64,000 nucleotides of DNA. Source: Neomesorhizobium albiziae (GTDB lineage: Bacteria; Pseudomonadota; Alphaproteobacteria; Rhizobiales; Rhizobiaceae). Below the pieces are notes generated by a model. That model saw only the letters and a program-made list of their open reading frames with translations, ran no database searches and had not been told where the DNA came from. The position numbers and the translations under genes are program-made. Below are positions 45,754-55,008 of this stretch, one piece after another. The stretch is from assembly GCF_900114255.1 (NCBI RefSeq), contig NZ_FOSL01000010.1:121734-185733 (forward strand), in the 5' to 3' direction. Numbering within the stretch: position 1 is the stretch's first letter; every line of letters begins with the position of its first letter.

Positions 45754-48327
45754 CTATTTCACGCGCGGCTTGGCCCGGCTGGTGGCAGCGGCGGAAACAG
45801 GATCTTCGGGCCAGACATGCTTGGGATAACGCCCCCGCATGTCGGAGCGGACATCGGCCCACGAGCCGCGCCAGAAACCCGGCAGGTCGCGCGTGGTCTG
45901 GATCGGCCGATGCGCCGGCGAAAGAAGCTCGAGCGTGAGCGGCACGGCGCCGCCGGCGATCGCGGGATGGCGGTCGAGCCCGAACAGCTCCTGCACGCGG
46001 ATGGCCAGCACCGGCCATTCGCCGTCATAGCGGATCGGCACATGGCTGCCCGACGGCGCGTCGAAATGGGTCGGCGCAAGTTGACCCACTTTTCGCTGCA
46101 GATCATGCGGCACCAGCGACATCAGTCCGTTGTGGAGAGCGGACGTGTCGATGCGAGCGAAAGAAGCCTCGCCGGAAAGGAATGGCGACAGCCAGTCGTC
46201 AAGCCTCGCCACCAATGCCGTGTCGGAGACGTCCGGCCACGGCGCGCCGAGGCCGCGATGCAGCCAGGACAGGCGCTGGCGCAGTGTTTCGGTTTCCCTG
46301 CTCCATGGCAGCAGCGAAACGCCATGCTGGCGGATGGCGTCGAGAATCGCGCGATCAGCATCCGGCCCCTTTGGCGCAGGCAGCATGCGTTCCGACAGCA
46401 CGATAGCGCCGAGCTTCACCGTCTCGCGCACCCGCACGCTGCGCTTTTCCGGGTCGAAGGCGGTCTCCGTGCGGCGCTCGAGATGTGGGGCCCGCGCCGC
46501 GCGGATTTCCTCTTCCTCGACCGTGGCGGCGGACGCGATGCGTGCGCCTTGCGCCTTTCCCTGCAGGTCGGCGACCACGAGGAACGCAGCGCCCGCCAAC
46601 GGGTCGGCGGCGTCGAGCACGGCGCCTCGGCCATTTACGAGCACGAAACGCCCGCGTTCGCCGCGCGCCTTGGCGATACGGTCCGGGAAGGCGTGGAGGA
46701 GGAGCGAGCCGGCGCGGTCCAGCCGCCCCTCGTCCCCTGCCGGACCTTCTCCCCGTAAGGACGGGGAGAAGGAGGCTGGCCGCACCGCCGACGCCCCCCT
46801 CTCCCCGTCCTTCACGGGGAGAGGGCTGGGGTGAGGGGCAGTTTCTGACCTCGTCGGTGTCTTCGCCAACCTCTCCGCCAACTGCCGAGCAGCGATGGCG
46901 CGCGGCGATTTCTCGCTGTGAAAGCGCATGAGCCGGCGGTCGAGATCGGCGCTGTCGCCGCCGAGCCCACGTTCGGTCAGCAGCACGGCCAGCGTCGCGG
47001 CGTCGGCAGCCTGCCCTGACCTGGCGGCCTCCGCGACCATATGAGCGAGGCGGACTGGCAGCGCCAGCTTGCGCATCGCGTTGCCGCCTTCGGTCAAACG
47101 GCCGTCGGCATCGATGGCGTCAAGGTCGGCAAGCAACGACCTCGCCTCGGCCAGCGCGGGCGCGGGCGGAGGATCGAGAAACGCCATCGTCGAAGGATCG
47201 GAGACCCCAAAGGCGGCGCAGTCGAGCACCAGTCCGGACAGGTCGGCCTCCAGAATTTCAGGCGGTGTAAAGGCGGGTAGCGCCGCCGTCTGTTCGGCGC
47301 GCCACAGGCGGATGGCGACGCCCGGCTGCGTGCGGCCGGCGCGGCCGGCGCGCTGCTCGGCCGAAGCGCGTGACACCCGTACCGTTTCGAGGCGGGTGAG
47401 GCCGGTGGCAGGCTCGTATTTCGGCAGCCGCGACAGGCCCGAATCGACAATCACACGCACGCCGTCGATGGTGATCGAGGTTTCGGCGATCGCGGTCGCC
47501 AGCACCACCTTGCGCCGCCCCGCTGGCGACGGCCTGATCGCGGCGTCCTGCGCCTTGCCGTCCAGCATGCCGTAGAGCGGCACCACATCGGTATCGGCAC
47601 CGACGCGGCCCTCGAGCCGTTCGGCGGTGCGTTCGATCTCGCGCTGGCCGGGCAGGAAGGCGAGCACGCTGCCGGTTTCGTCGGCCAAGGCGTCGCGGAT
47701 GGCTTTCGCCATGGCGTCCTCGATCGGCATGCCGGCCGGGCGTTCCTGATGGCGGATTTCGACAGGGAAACTGCGGCCCTGGCTTTCGATGACTGGTGCG
47801 GCGCCCAGCAATCGTGCGACGCGCGCGCCATCAAGGGTCGCCGACATCACCAGCAGGCGAAGGTCCGGCCGCAGCGCCCCTTGCACGTCGAGCGCCAGCG
47901 CCAGGCCGAAATCGCCATCTAGCGAACGCTCGTGGAACTCATCGAAAATGACCGCCGACACACCTTTCAGTTCGGGATCGTCGAGGATCATGCGCGCCAG
48001 AATGCCTTCGGTGACGACCATGATGCGGGTACGTGCCGAGACACGGTTTTCCATGCGCATGGCGTAGCCGACGATGCCGCCCGGCTCTTCGCCAAGCAGC
48101 GATGCCATGCGTCGGGCAGCGGCGCGGGCTGCCAGACGGCGCGGCTCCAGCAACAGGATGCGGCCGCCTCCAAGCCAGGACGCGTCGAGCAGGGCCAATG
48201 GCACCAGCGTTGTCTTGCCGGCCCCAGGCGGGGCGACCAGTACAGCGCTGCTACCGGTTTCCAGCGCCTTCGCCAACGCCGGCAGGACGGCTGTGACCGG
48301 AAGTTCGGGCAGGCCACTCCGTTTCAT
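45754..48327 (-). CDS. hrpB: ATP-dependent helicase HrpB with an in-frame repeat-derived insert
   Basis: 857-residue DEAH-type helicase. Motif I is APPGAGKTTLVPLALL, motif II FDEFHER, motif III VMSATLDG, motif V/VI region ATAIAETSITIDGV and QRAGRAGRTQPG; HA2 and HrpB C-terminal domains follow. Around residues 496-537 sits a Pro/Ser/Gly/Arg-rich stretch (PHPSPLPVKDGERG ... SLRGEGPAGDEGRLD) encoded by a palindromic repeat, which makes the protein about 40 residues longer than expected. The ATG overlaps the ynjD stop (ATGA). Cellular role of HrpB is not defined. Confidence 0.93.
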   Translation of the reverse strand: MKRSGLPELPVTAVLPALAKALETGSSAVLVAPPGAGKTTLVPLALLDASWLGGGRILLLEPRRLAARAAARRMASLLGEEPGGIVGYAMRMENRVSARTRIMVVTEGILARMILDDPELKGVSAVIFDEFHERSLDGDFGLALALDVQGALRPDLRLLVMSATLDGARVARLLGAAPVIESQGRSFPVEIRHQERPAGMPIEDAMAKAIRDALADETGSVLAFLPGQREIERTAERLEGRVGADTDVVPLYGMLDGKAQDAAIRPSPAGRRKVVLATAIAETSITIDGVRVIVDSGLSRLPKYEPATGLTRLETVRVSRASAEQRAGRAGRTQPGVAIRLWRAEQTAALPAFTPPEILEADLSGLVLDCAAFGVSDPSTMAFLDPPPAPALAEARSLLADLDAIDADGRLTEGGNAMRKLALPVRLAHMVAEAARSGQAADAATLAVLLTERGLGGDSADLDRRLMRFHSEKSPRAIAARQLAERLAKTPTRSETAPHPSPLPVKDGERGASAVRPASFSPSLRGEGPAGDEGRLDRAGSLLLHAFPDRIAKARGERGRFVLVNGRGAVLDAADPLAGAAFLVVADLQGKAQGARIASAATVEEEEIRAARAPHLERRTETAFDPEKRSVRVRETVKLGAIVLSERMLPAPKGPDADRAILDAIRQHGVSLLPWSRETETLRQRLSWLHRGLGAPWPDVSDTALVARLDDWLSPFLSGEASFARIDTSALHNGLMSLVPHDLQRKVGQLAPTHFDAPSGSHVPIRYDGEWPVLAIRVQELFGLDRHPAIAGGAVPLTLELLSPAHRPIQTTRDLPGFWRGSWADVRSDMRGRYPKHVWPEDPVSAAATSRAKPRVK
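46720..46842. repeat. Palindromic repeat inside the hrpB coding sequence
   Basis: Two hairpins: CCTTCTCCCCGT/ACGGGGAGAAGG around 46745-46771 and CCTCTCCCCGT/ACGGGGAGAGG around 46798-46825, with GCCCCTCGTCCCCTGCCGG on the left and GTGAGGGGCAG on the right. The same arrangement (GCCCCTC..TGCCGG..CTTCTCCCCGTAA) is present between glnD and murJ at 36285-36337. Here it is read in frame without a stop. Confidence 0.82.
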
Positions 48328-48965
48328 TCACCGATCCGGATGACCGGCCCCTGTGCCGCCGCGGCGTCGGCCTCGTCATGGGTGACAAGGATCACGGGCA
48401 GGCCGGCACCGCGCGCCTTGGCAAATACCAGCTCGCGCATCTGCTGGCGCAAATCCTGATCGAGCTTGGAAAACGGTTCGTCGAGCAACAGCGCGCGCGG
48501 CGAGGACAACAGCACGCGCGCCAGCGCGACGCGGGCCTTCTGGCCACCCGACAGCGTGTCGGGATCGCGATCCCCCATGCCTTCGAGACCGACGCCGGCA
48601 AGCGTTGCTTCGGCAAGCGCCATGCGCTGCGCCCTGCCCGTGACGTCCGGCGCGATGGCGAAGACCAGATTGCCGGCCACCGACATATGCGGAAACAACA
48701 GCGGGTCCTGGAACAGGATGCCGGCATGGCGCTCTTGTGCCGGCAGCGCCGTGAGTTCGATACTGCCGGCGAAAACCTTGCCGCTGGCCTGGAACGCGGG
48801 GTCGAGAAAGCCGCCGATATAAGCAAGCAGGGTCGATTTGCCCGAGCCGGACGGGCCCATCACGGTCAACACTTCTCCCGGCGCGATGCGATGCGTCACC
48901 GACAGCAGGACGCGGCCAGCGAGCGCGATCGACACGGTGTCGAGGAAGAGGCCTTGTTGCGTCAT
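48324..48965 (-). CDS. ynjD: ABC transporter ATP-binding protein, YnjD type
   Basis: 213-residue ATPase. Walker A is GPSGSGKST, Q-loop in ILFQDPLLFPHMSV, signature LSGGQKARVALAR, Walker B RALLLDEPF, and H-loop VTHDEADA. It energises uptake through the YnjC permease, whose gene is 15 nt upstream. The YnjBCD system has no firmly established substrate; thiamine- or iron-type import has been suggested from similarity. Its stop overlaps the hrpB start. Confidence 0.92.
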   Translation of the reverse strand: MTQQGLFLDTVSIALAGRVLLSVTHRIAPGEVLTVMGPSGSGKSTLLAYIGGFLDPAFQASGKVFAGSIELTALPAQERHAGILFQDPLLFPHMSVAGNLVFAIAPDVTGRAQRMALAEATLAGVGLEGMGDRDPDTLSGGQKARVALARVLLSSPRALLLDEPFSKLDQDLRQQMRELVFAKARGAGLPVILVTHDEADAAAAQGPVIRIGE

Positions 48966-48980
48966 TCTTTCCGGTGTTGC

Positions 48981-50660
48981 TCAGGCGCGCAGGGCGCGGC
49001 GATGCCGGAATATCAGCGCGGGCAACAGCGTGGCAACCAGAAAGCCGATCGCCGGCAAAAGCATCTGGAGAAAGGCGTAGACACCGATGACGCGCCGGTT
49101 GCCGCCGGAGGCGAGCGCCACCGCCTCGGTGGTGATGGTGTCGAGCCGCCCGGCGCCTATCAGCACTGTCGGCAGGTATTGGCCGACCGACACGGCGAAG
49201 CCGACGGCGGCGGCGGTGAGTAGCGCCCGGGTCAGCATCGGCAGGCGGATGCGGAAAAGCGTCGCCCAGCGGCGTTTGCCAAGTCCGGCGGCGATTGCTT
49301 CGTAACGCCGATCGTAGGCGCGCCAGGGGTCGGAAAGCGACAGGAAGACATAGGGCAGGACAAAGATCAGGTGCACGAAGACGAGGGCTGGGAGGCTGGC
49401 GACCGTGCCGGTGAGCACGAAGAGCAGTTGCAGTCCGAACAGGAAAGCCACCTGGGGCACGATCAGTGGCAGGTAGATGAAGCCCAGGACCCAGCGCCCG
49501 CCGATTCGGCCGGTTTCGTCCTCGCGCACGAGGCAAAGCACCGAAAGCAGAAGGGCGAGCAGCGTCGACAGCAGGGCGACGACAAAGGTGGTCGCGAGTG
49601 GAGAGCCAATGCGCGGCGCGGTCTTCACCCAGGTTTTTGCCGAAAGCGTGTCCGGCAAAACATCAGGAAACGGCCAAAGGCCGGCAAAGGACCAGAAGCA
49701 GAGCGTTGCCAGGCCAGCAAAGACCGTGGCGGCGGCGAACACCATGGCCGCAAGGGCTGTCTGCCGCAGCCATGTATCGCGGCCGAACCGCCAGCCGGCT
49801 TCGCATGCGAATTTGCGAAGCAAGGCGCCAACCCGCTCAAGTCCGATCCAGATGATGAGTGCGGCGGCAGTGATGACGAGCTGCAACAGCGCGCCGGACG
49901 AAGCGAGGAAACGCATCGACAGTTCGGGATCCTGCATCCATTGGGTGAGGCGCACTGCAAGCGGCGCCGGCGCCGTTGGACCGAGGATCGCCGCCACATC
50001 GACCACCGACGTGGCAAACGCAATGACGGCAAACACCGCCAGACGTATCTGCTGGTAGACCGGCGGCCAGACGCCGAACAGGAAGCCGGCTATCCTTCCA
50101 TAGCCGAGCGATGCAGTCAGCGCGCGGGTACGGGCGGCGTCCGCCTGCGGCATAGCTGCGAGCGCAATCAAAAGCAGGAATGGGATCTCCTTGACGATCA
50201 GCCCCGCCATCATGGAGAAACCCATCGGGTCGTTGACAATCAGTATATCGGGCGGACGCTGCCATCCGGTCAGTTCCGGCGAAACCAACCTTGCGATCAT
50301 GCCTGATGGCGCGATCAGGAACGCAAGCCCGAAAGCAGCCGCCGCATGCGGCACTGAAAGCAGCGGCGAGATCAGGTGCTGGACGCGGGCGAACATGCTC
50401 GTGCCGGACCACCCGGCGACGAACAGCATGACGGCCGCCAGCGCTACCAGCGTCGTCACAAGACCGGACGCAAGGCTGACCATGGACGACATCCAGATGC
50501 CGGGTTCGGCAAGCAGCTGCCTCAGCGGATCAAACGTCACCGCCTCGCCACCAAGCGCAGGCAGATAGCCGAAGGCCGGCAGCAGTGTGCCACCAAGGCC
50601 AAGCAGGATTGGTCCCGCCAGCAGCGCGATCGTCAGCGGCGGACCGAGACGGATCAGCAT
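48981..50660 (-). CDS. ynjC: ABC transporter permease, fused double-domain, YnjC type
   Basis: 559-residue protein with two six-helix permease halves joined in one chain, like YnjC and the Fe3+/thiamine permeases. EAA-loop-type coupling segments are seen in both halves: TRALTASLGYGRIAGFLFGV near 190 and YEAIAAGLGKRRWATLFRIR near 455. It takes substrate from YnjB and is powered by YnjD. The gap to ynjB is 99 nt and contains a dispersed repeat. Confidence 0.9.
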   Translation of the reverse strand: MLIRLGPPLTIALLAGPILLGLGGTLLPAFGYLPALGGEAVTFDPLRQLLAEPGIWMSSMVSLASGLVTTLVALAAVMLFVAGWSGTSMFARVQHLISPLLSVPHAAAAFGLAFLIAPSGMIARLVSPELTGWQRPPDILIVNDPMGFSMMAGLIVKEIPFLLLIALAAMPQADAARTRALTASLGYGRIAGFLFGVWPPVYQQIRLAVFAVIAFATSVVDVAAILGPTAPAPLAVRLTQWMQDPELSMRFLASSGALLQLVITAAALIIWIGLERVGALLRKFACEAGWRFGRDTWLRQTALAAMVFAAATVFAGLATLCFWSFAGLWPFPDVLPDTLSAKTWVKTAPRIGSPLATTFVVALLSTLLALLLSVLCLVREDETGRIGGRWVLGFIYLPLIVPQVAFLFGLQLLFVLTGTVASLPALVFVHLIFVLPYVFLSLSDPWRAYDRRYEAIAAGLGKRRWATLFRIRLPMLTRALLTAAAVGFAVSVGQYLPTVLIGAGRLDTITTEAVALASGGNRRVIGVYAFLQMLLPAIGFLVATLLPALIFRHRRALRA

Positions 50661-50696
50661 GGCGATGGGTGGGAAATTTGCCCCGGTACGGCAGGA

Positions 50697-50720
50697 GAGA
50701 TGTCCGGCAGGCCAGAGAGG
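50697..50720. repeat. Dispersed repeat GAGATGTCCGGCAGG type, copy within the ynj operon
   Basis: Nearly identical to 8497-8520. It lies between ynjB and ynjC, genes of one presumed transcript, so it would be transcribed and could act as an mRNA processing or differential-expression element. Confidence 0.55.
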
Positions 50721-50759
50721 GGCGCGAAGAAGAGCATGTCTTCCGTCATTTCTGGCGGC

Positions 50760-51980
50760 TTAGTTGCCCACGCCATAGCGCCGCTTCCACTCGGTCTCCA
50801 GCCGCTCCATCCAGCTCGGATGCGGTTCGTCGATGGCAGGACCAAGCTCATCGGGCTTCAGCGTGGCGATGCCAAGGTCGAGCGCCTCGAAGCGGGCCTT
50901 GTCTTCCGGCGCCAGCTTTGACATCGCCAGCACCGTCGGATCGCCCCAGACCTTCGGATCCTGCTTGCGCGCCTGGGCTTCCGGCGAGATCAGGAAATCT
51001 GCGGTGACCAGAGCACCCGCTTTCGCGGCAGCATTGTAGGGAATGGCGACGAAATGCGTGTTGGCGAGCGTGCCGTCCGGAAAGGTGAAGGAACGCACCG
51101 AGCCGGGCAGTTCGCCATTGGCGATGGCGCTCGACGCCTCGGAGGGGTTGAAGGCGAAGATTATATCGACCTCGCCATCGGCCAAGAGCTGTTTCATCGC
51201 CGGATAATTCTGCGGAAACGCCTTGCCGCCGCGCCAGAGCAACGGATTGAGCTGGTCGAGATAGGCAAAGAGCGGCGCTGTCACCTCTTCGAACGACGCT
51301 TCGTCGACCGGCTTCTGCAGCACCGCGCGATCGGCGACCAGCTCGGACAGGGCCTGCTTCAGGAAGGACGACCCGATGAAATCCGGCGGCTGCGGATAGG
51401 AGAAGCGGCCGGGGTTCTTCTTCGCCCAGTCGAGCAGTTCTTTGGCCGATTTCGGTAGGCCTGCAGCGTCGATTTTCGCCGAATCGTGGAAGAATACCAG
51501 CTTGGCCATGCCCCATGGGCTCTCCAGCCCTTCAACCGGGATGGTGAAGTCGGTGCGGATCGTCGGCTTGTCTACGGCGTCGACGAATTTCCAGCTCGGC
51601 AGTTTTTCGGCCCAGCCCGGCGTCATCAGCAGCGATTGCCGTTTCATCGAGGCGAAATTCTCGCCGTTGATCCAGATGAGGTCGACGGTGCCGGCGTCGT
51701 TCCTGCCCGCCGCCTTTTCCGCGACGACCTTGGCGACGGCATTGGCGGTGTCGTCAAGCTTCACATGGACGAGCTTGATACCATAACGCTTCTGTAGCTC
51801 GCCGCCCGCCCATTCGAGATAGGCGTTGATGTTTTCAGCGCCGCCCCAGGCGTTGAAGTAGACCGTTTCGCCCCTGGCTTCGTTGAGAACCTCATCCCAT
51901 TTCCCGGGGTCGGGATCGCCGGCCAACGCATGCAGTGTTGACGCCAGCAGCAAGGCTGCGCCGAGCAGAAATTTCCGCAA
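50760..51980 (-). CDS. ynjB: ABC transporter substrate-binding protein, YnjB type
   Basis: 406-residue periplasmic binding protein. The start is taken as TTG 51980 because GGGAGG lies seven bases before it and it begins a clean signal peptide, RKFLLGAALLLASTLHALAG. The ATG at 52010 has no ribosome site. Mature segments such as VYFNAWGGAENINAYLEWA, DLIWINGENFASMK and DIIFAFNPSEASSAI match the YnjB family. It is first in the leftward order ynjB-ynjC-ynjD-hrpB-actS-actR. Ligand unknown. Confidence 0.88.
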   Translation of the reverse strand: MRKFLLGAALLLASTLHALAGDPDPGKWDEVLNEARGETVYFNAWGGAENINAYLEWAGGELQKRYGIKLVHVKLDDTANAVAKVVAEKAAGRNDAGTVDLIWINGENFASMKRQSLLMTPGWAEKLPSWKFVDAVDKPTIRTDFTIPVEGLESPWGMAKLVFFHDSAKIDAAGLPKSAKELLDWAKKNPGRFSYPQPPDFIGSSFLKQALSELVADRAVLQKPVDEASFEEVTAPLFAYLDQLNPLLWRGGKAFPQNYPAMKQLLADGEVDIIFAFNPSEASSAIANGELPGSVRSFTFPDGTLANTHFVAIPYNAAAKAGALVTADFLISPEAQARKQDPKVWGDPTVLAMSKLAPEDKARFEALDLGIATLKPDELGPAIDEPHPSWMERLETEWKRRYGVGN

Positions 51981-52231
51981 TGAAGCCTCCCATCCGGCTT
52001 TCGATGTCATGGAGGATTGAGCATGGCCGGCTGAAGCCGGTCAATGCACGCTTGGAAGGGTTGCGGTCACTTCGGTGTGAGATGTGCTTCGATGCGTTCA
52101 TGCCGCCTGGCGCAGGAAAAACGGGGCGCGCGGGTTGCGCCATCGGCACCCATCCACAATATTGGAAACGCAGCAGTTTTCCGCCGCGTTTCCATTTCCC
52201 GATTTCTCATTTGAAAGGCGCCCCATAGCTC

Positions 52232-54130
52232 ATGCCTCATGAAACGCCCCTCATCGCAACAATCGTCGCCGGTCTGGGGCTGGCATTCGTCTTCGGCGCC
52301 CTTGCCAACCGTTTCAAAATCCCGCCGCTTGTCGGCTATCTGCTGGCAGGCGTGCTGGTGGGACCACACACGCCGGGCTTCGTCGCCGACCAGGAACTCG
52401 CGCTCGAACTGGCCGAAATCGGCGTCATCCTGCTGATGTTCGGCGTCGGCCTGCATTTCTCCCTGAAGGACCTGCTCTCAGTGCGCGCCATCGCCATACC
52501 CGGGGCGGTGGTGCAGATCGCTTTCGCCACCGCGCTCGGCGCTGGCCTCGCCTGGCTGCTGGGCTGGTCGATCGGCGCCGGCCTCGTCTTCGGCCTGGCG
52601 CTGTCGGTCGCCTCGACAGTGGTGCTGCTTCGAGCCTTGCAGGAACGCCGGATGATCGAGACCGAGCGCGGCCGCATCGCGGTCGGCTGGCTGATCGTCG
52701 AGGACCTCGCCATGGTGCTGGCCCTGGTGCTGCTGCCGGCGCTGGCCGGGGTGCTTGGCGGAACCGGCGGCGGCCAGCCCGCCGTCGCCAGCAGCCTGCT
52801 TTCGCTGCAATTCGATGTTGGCCTGTGGGGCGTGCTCGGCATTACGCTCGCCAAGGTCGCTGCCTTCGTCATGGTCATGCTCGTTGTCGGACGTCGCGTC
52901 ATTCCGTGGATCCTGCATTATGTTGCGCATACCGGTTCGCGCGAACTCTTCCGCCTGTCGGTACTGGCGATCGCGCTTGGCGTCGCATTCGGCGCCGCCA
53001 AGCTGTTCGGCGTGTCGCTGGCGCTGGGCGCGTTCTTTGCCGGCATGATCATGAGCGAATCCGAGCTCAGCCACCGCGCAGCAGAAGAATCGCTGCCGCT
53101 GCGCGATGCGTTTTCGGTGCTTTTCTTCGTTTCGGTCGGCATGCTGTTCAACCCGCTCAGCCTGCTCGACAACACCTGGCCGATCCTTGCCACGCTGTTC
53201 ATCATCGTCATCGGCAAATCGTTTGCCGCCTTCCTGATCGTCGTAGCCTTCCGTTATCCCATCGGCACGGCGCTGATCATTTCGGCCAGCCTGGCGCAGA
53301 TCGGCGAATTCTCCTTCATCCTCGCCGAGCTGGGTGTGGGGCTCAATCTGTTGCCGGAACAGGGCCGCGATCTCATCCTGGCCGGCGCCATCCTGTCCAT
53401 CATCCTCAACCCGCTGGCCTTTGCGCTGGTCGACCGGCTGAAGCCGTGGCTGGAAAAGCAACAGGCAAAAACGGTCCCGCCGGCCGAAACCCCGGCACAG
53501 CCCGCCGCGCCGGACGCCCCCGTGCCCGTGGAAGCCGACGGCCCGCCGCCGAGAACCACACTCGACGACCACACGATCCTGATCGGTTACGGGCGCGTCG
53601 GCAGCCTCATCGGCCAGTCGCTGAAGGACGCCAAGCTGCCGTTCCTGGTAATCGAGGATGCCGACAAGACGATCGCGAAGCTGCGCGCGGACGAGATCGA
53701 AATCGTCACCGGCAACGCGGCCAGGGCCGATGTCTTCGAGGCGGCCAATCCGGGCGGCGCGCGGCGGCTGATCCTCGCCATCCCTAACGCCTTCGAAGCC
53801 GGCCAGATCGTCATGCGGGCGCGTGCCGCCAATCCGTCGATCAACATCATCGCCAGGGCGCATTCCGACGCCGAGGTCGACCATCTGACCGGGCTTGGCG
53901 CCGACATCGTCATCATGGGCGAGCGCGAGATCGCGCGCGGCATCGTCGAACAGGTGCTGAAGGACTCCACCGCAAATAGGCCGAAGCCGCCGATGGCCGG
54001 CCCGCTGACCTCGGATCAGCCGCTCACCGAACTCGGCGACGATGCGCCAAAGCCTGGCGCTTCGGACGAGCCTCCAGCCGATCCGGAAACGCCTCCGGAA
54101 CCGGAACCGAAGCAGCCACCCGCAGCCTGA
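52232..54130 (+). CDS. Monovalent cation:proton antiporter-2 family protein with TrkA-N domain (KefB/YbaL-like)
   Basis: 632-residue CPA2 antiporter. Twelve to thirteen helices occupy residues 1-385 with family motifs PPLVGYLLAGVLVGPHTPGF and IGVILLMFGVGLHFS. A Pro/Ala-rich linker leads to a Rossmann RCK/TrkA-N domain (ILIGYGRVGSLIGQSL) near residue 447, then a Pro-rich tail. Such proteins exchange K+ or Na+ for H+ and are gated by nucleotide or glutathione adducts. No KefF/KefG-like ancillary gene is adjacent. Confidence 0.9.
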   Translation: MPHETPLIATIVAGLGLAFVFGALANRFKIPPLVGYLLAGVLVGPHTPGFVADQELALELAEIGVILLMFGVGLHFSLKDLLSVRAIAIPGAVVQIAFATALGAGLAWLLGWSIGAGLVFGLALSVASTVVLLRALQERRMIETERGRIAVGWLIVEDLAMVLALVLLPALAGVLGGTGGGQPAVASSLLSLQFDVGLWGVLGITLAKVAAFVMVMLVVGRRVIPWILHYVAHTGSRELFRLSVLAIALGVAFGAAKLFGVSLALGAFFAGMIMSESELSHRAAEESLPLRDAFSVLFFVSVGMLFNPLSLLDNTWPILATLFIIVIGKSFAAFLIVVAFRYPIGTALIISASLAQIGEFSFILAELGVGLNLLPEQGRDLILAGAILSIILNPLAFALVDRLKPWLEKQQAKTVPPAETPAQPAAPDAPVPVEADGPPPRTTLDDHTILIGYGRVGSLIGQSLKDAKLPFLVIEDADKTIAKLRADEIEIVTGNAARADVFEAANPGGARRLILAIPNAFEAGQIVMRARAANPSINIIARAHSDAEVDHLTGLGADIVIMGEREIARGIVEQVLKDSTANRPKPPMAGPLTSDQPLTELGDDAPKPGASDEPPADPETPPEPEPKQPPAA

Positions 54131-54160
54131 GAACAGCGTCGGTAGAATTATCGAAGGCGT

Positions 54161-54913
54161 TTAGACGTGCTGGCCGCCGTTGATGTGGATTTCGGAGCCG
54201 GTGACGTAGGACGCCTGTGTCGAGCACAGGAAGAAGATGATGTCTGCGACCTCCGAGGTCGAGCCCAGCCGGCGCAATGGGATGGTTTCGACAATCTTGT
54301 CTGTACCCGGCGACAGGATAGCGGTGTCGATCTCGCCCGGCGCAATCGCATTGACGCGGATGCCATGCGGGCCGAAATCGCCGGCCATCTCGCGAGTCAG
54401 AGAGCCGAGTGCCGCCTTTGACGTCGCGTAAGCAGTGCCGGCGAAGGGATGCACGCGGGTGCCGGCGATCGAAGTGACGTTGACGATGGAGCCTTTCGCT
54501 GCAGCCAGCTCCTTGAACAGGCCGCGCGCCAGCATGATAGGCGCGAAGAAATTGACCTGGAAGACATCGCGCCAGACATGCATGGGCGTGTCGATTGAGT
54601 TCATGCGGCTGTTGCCGTCCTTCAGTTTCGGCGAAATGCCTGCATTGTTGACCAGCGCATGCAGCTGGCCGCCATTGGCTTCCAGCCGGTGGCGGATTTC
54701 GGAAACGGCGATGCCGACATCCTCCTGATCGGAGAGATCGACCTTGATGTGGTCCTCGGGTCCCGCCGGCCATGGGCAGTCCTCGGCGAAGGCCTGGCGC
54801 GAGCAGGTGATGACCCGCCAGCCCTCACGCGAAAAGCGTTTCACCGTGGCATGGCCGATGCCACGGCTGGCGCCGGTTAGAACAATGGTCTTTCTTGTGT
54901 CGGCTTCGGCCAT
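54161..54913 (-). CDS. Short-chain dehydrogenase/reductase family oxidoreductase
   Basis: 250-residue classical SDR. Cofactor motif TGASRGIGHATV, structural motif NNAGIS, catalytic Ser in NVTSIAG, catalytic Tyr-x3-Lys in AYATSKAALG, and the C-terminal GSEIHINGGQHV. The Arg residues after the second strand (SRQAF) suggest NADP preference. GGAGA precedes ATG 54913. The substrate is not indicated. Convergent with the antiporter and upstream, on the same strand, of the penicillin-binding protein's 3' end. Confidence 0.9.
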   Translation of the reverse strand: MAEADTRKTIVLTGASRGIGHATVKRFSREGWRVITCSRQAFAEDCPWPAGPEDHIKVDLSDQEDVGIAVSEIRHRLEANGGQLHALVNNAGISPKLKDGNSRMNSIDTPMHVWRDVFQVNFFAPIMLARGLFKELAAAKGSIVNVTSIAGTRVHPFAGTAYATSKAALGSLTREMAGDFGPHGIRVNAIAPGEIDTAILSPGTDKIVETIPLRRLGSTSEVADIIFFLCSTQASYVTGSEIHINGGQHV

Positions 54914-55008
54914 GGCAGTTCTCCAAGCCGCTATGTAGCGGATGAGAGTCCACTTTGCGAGAGCCGCGAAGCCGCAGCAAGGCCGCGCGCGCCCAGAACC
55001 TGGCTTTG

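Noticed and set aside
52478..53884. 468-residue open frame antisense to the CPA2 antiporter
   Set aside because: Mirror frame of a membrane protein gene; the translation is Asp/Gln/Arg-rich and has no fold signature.
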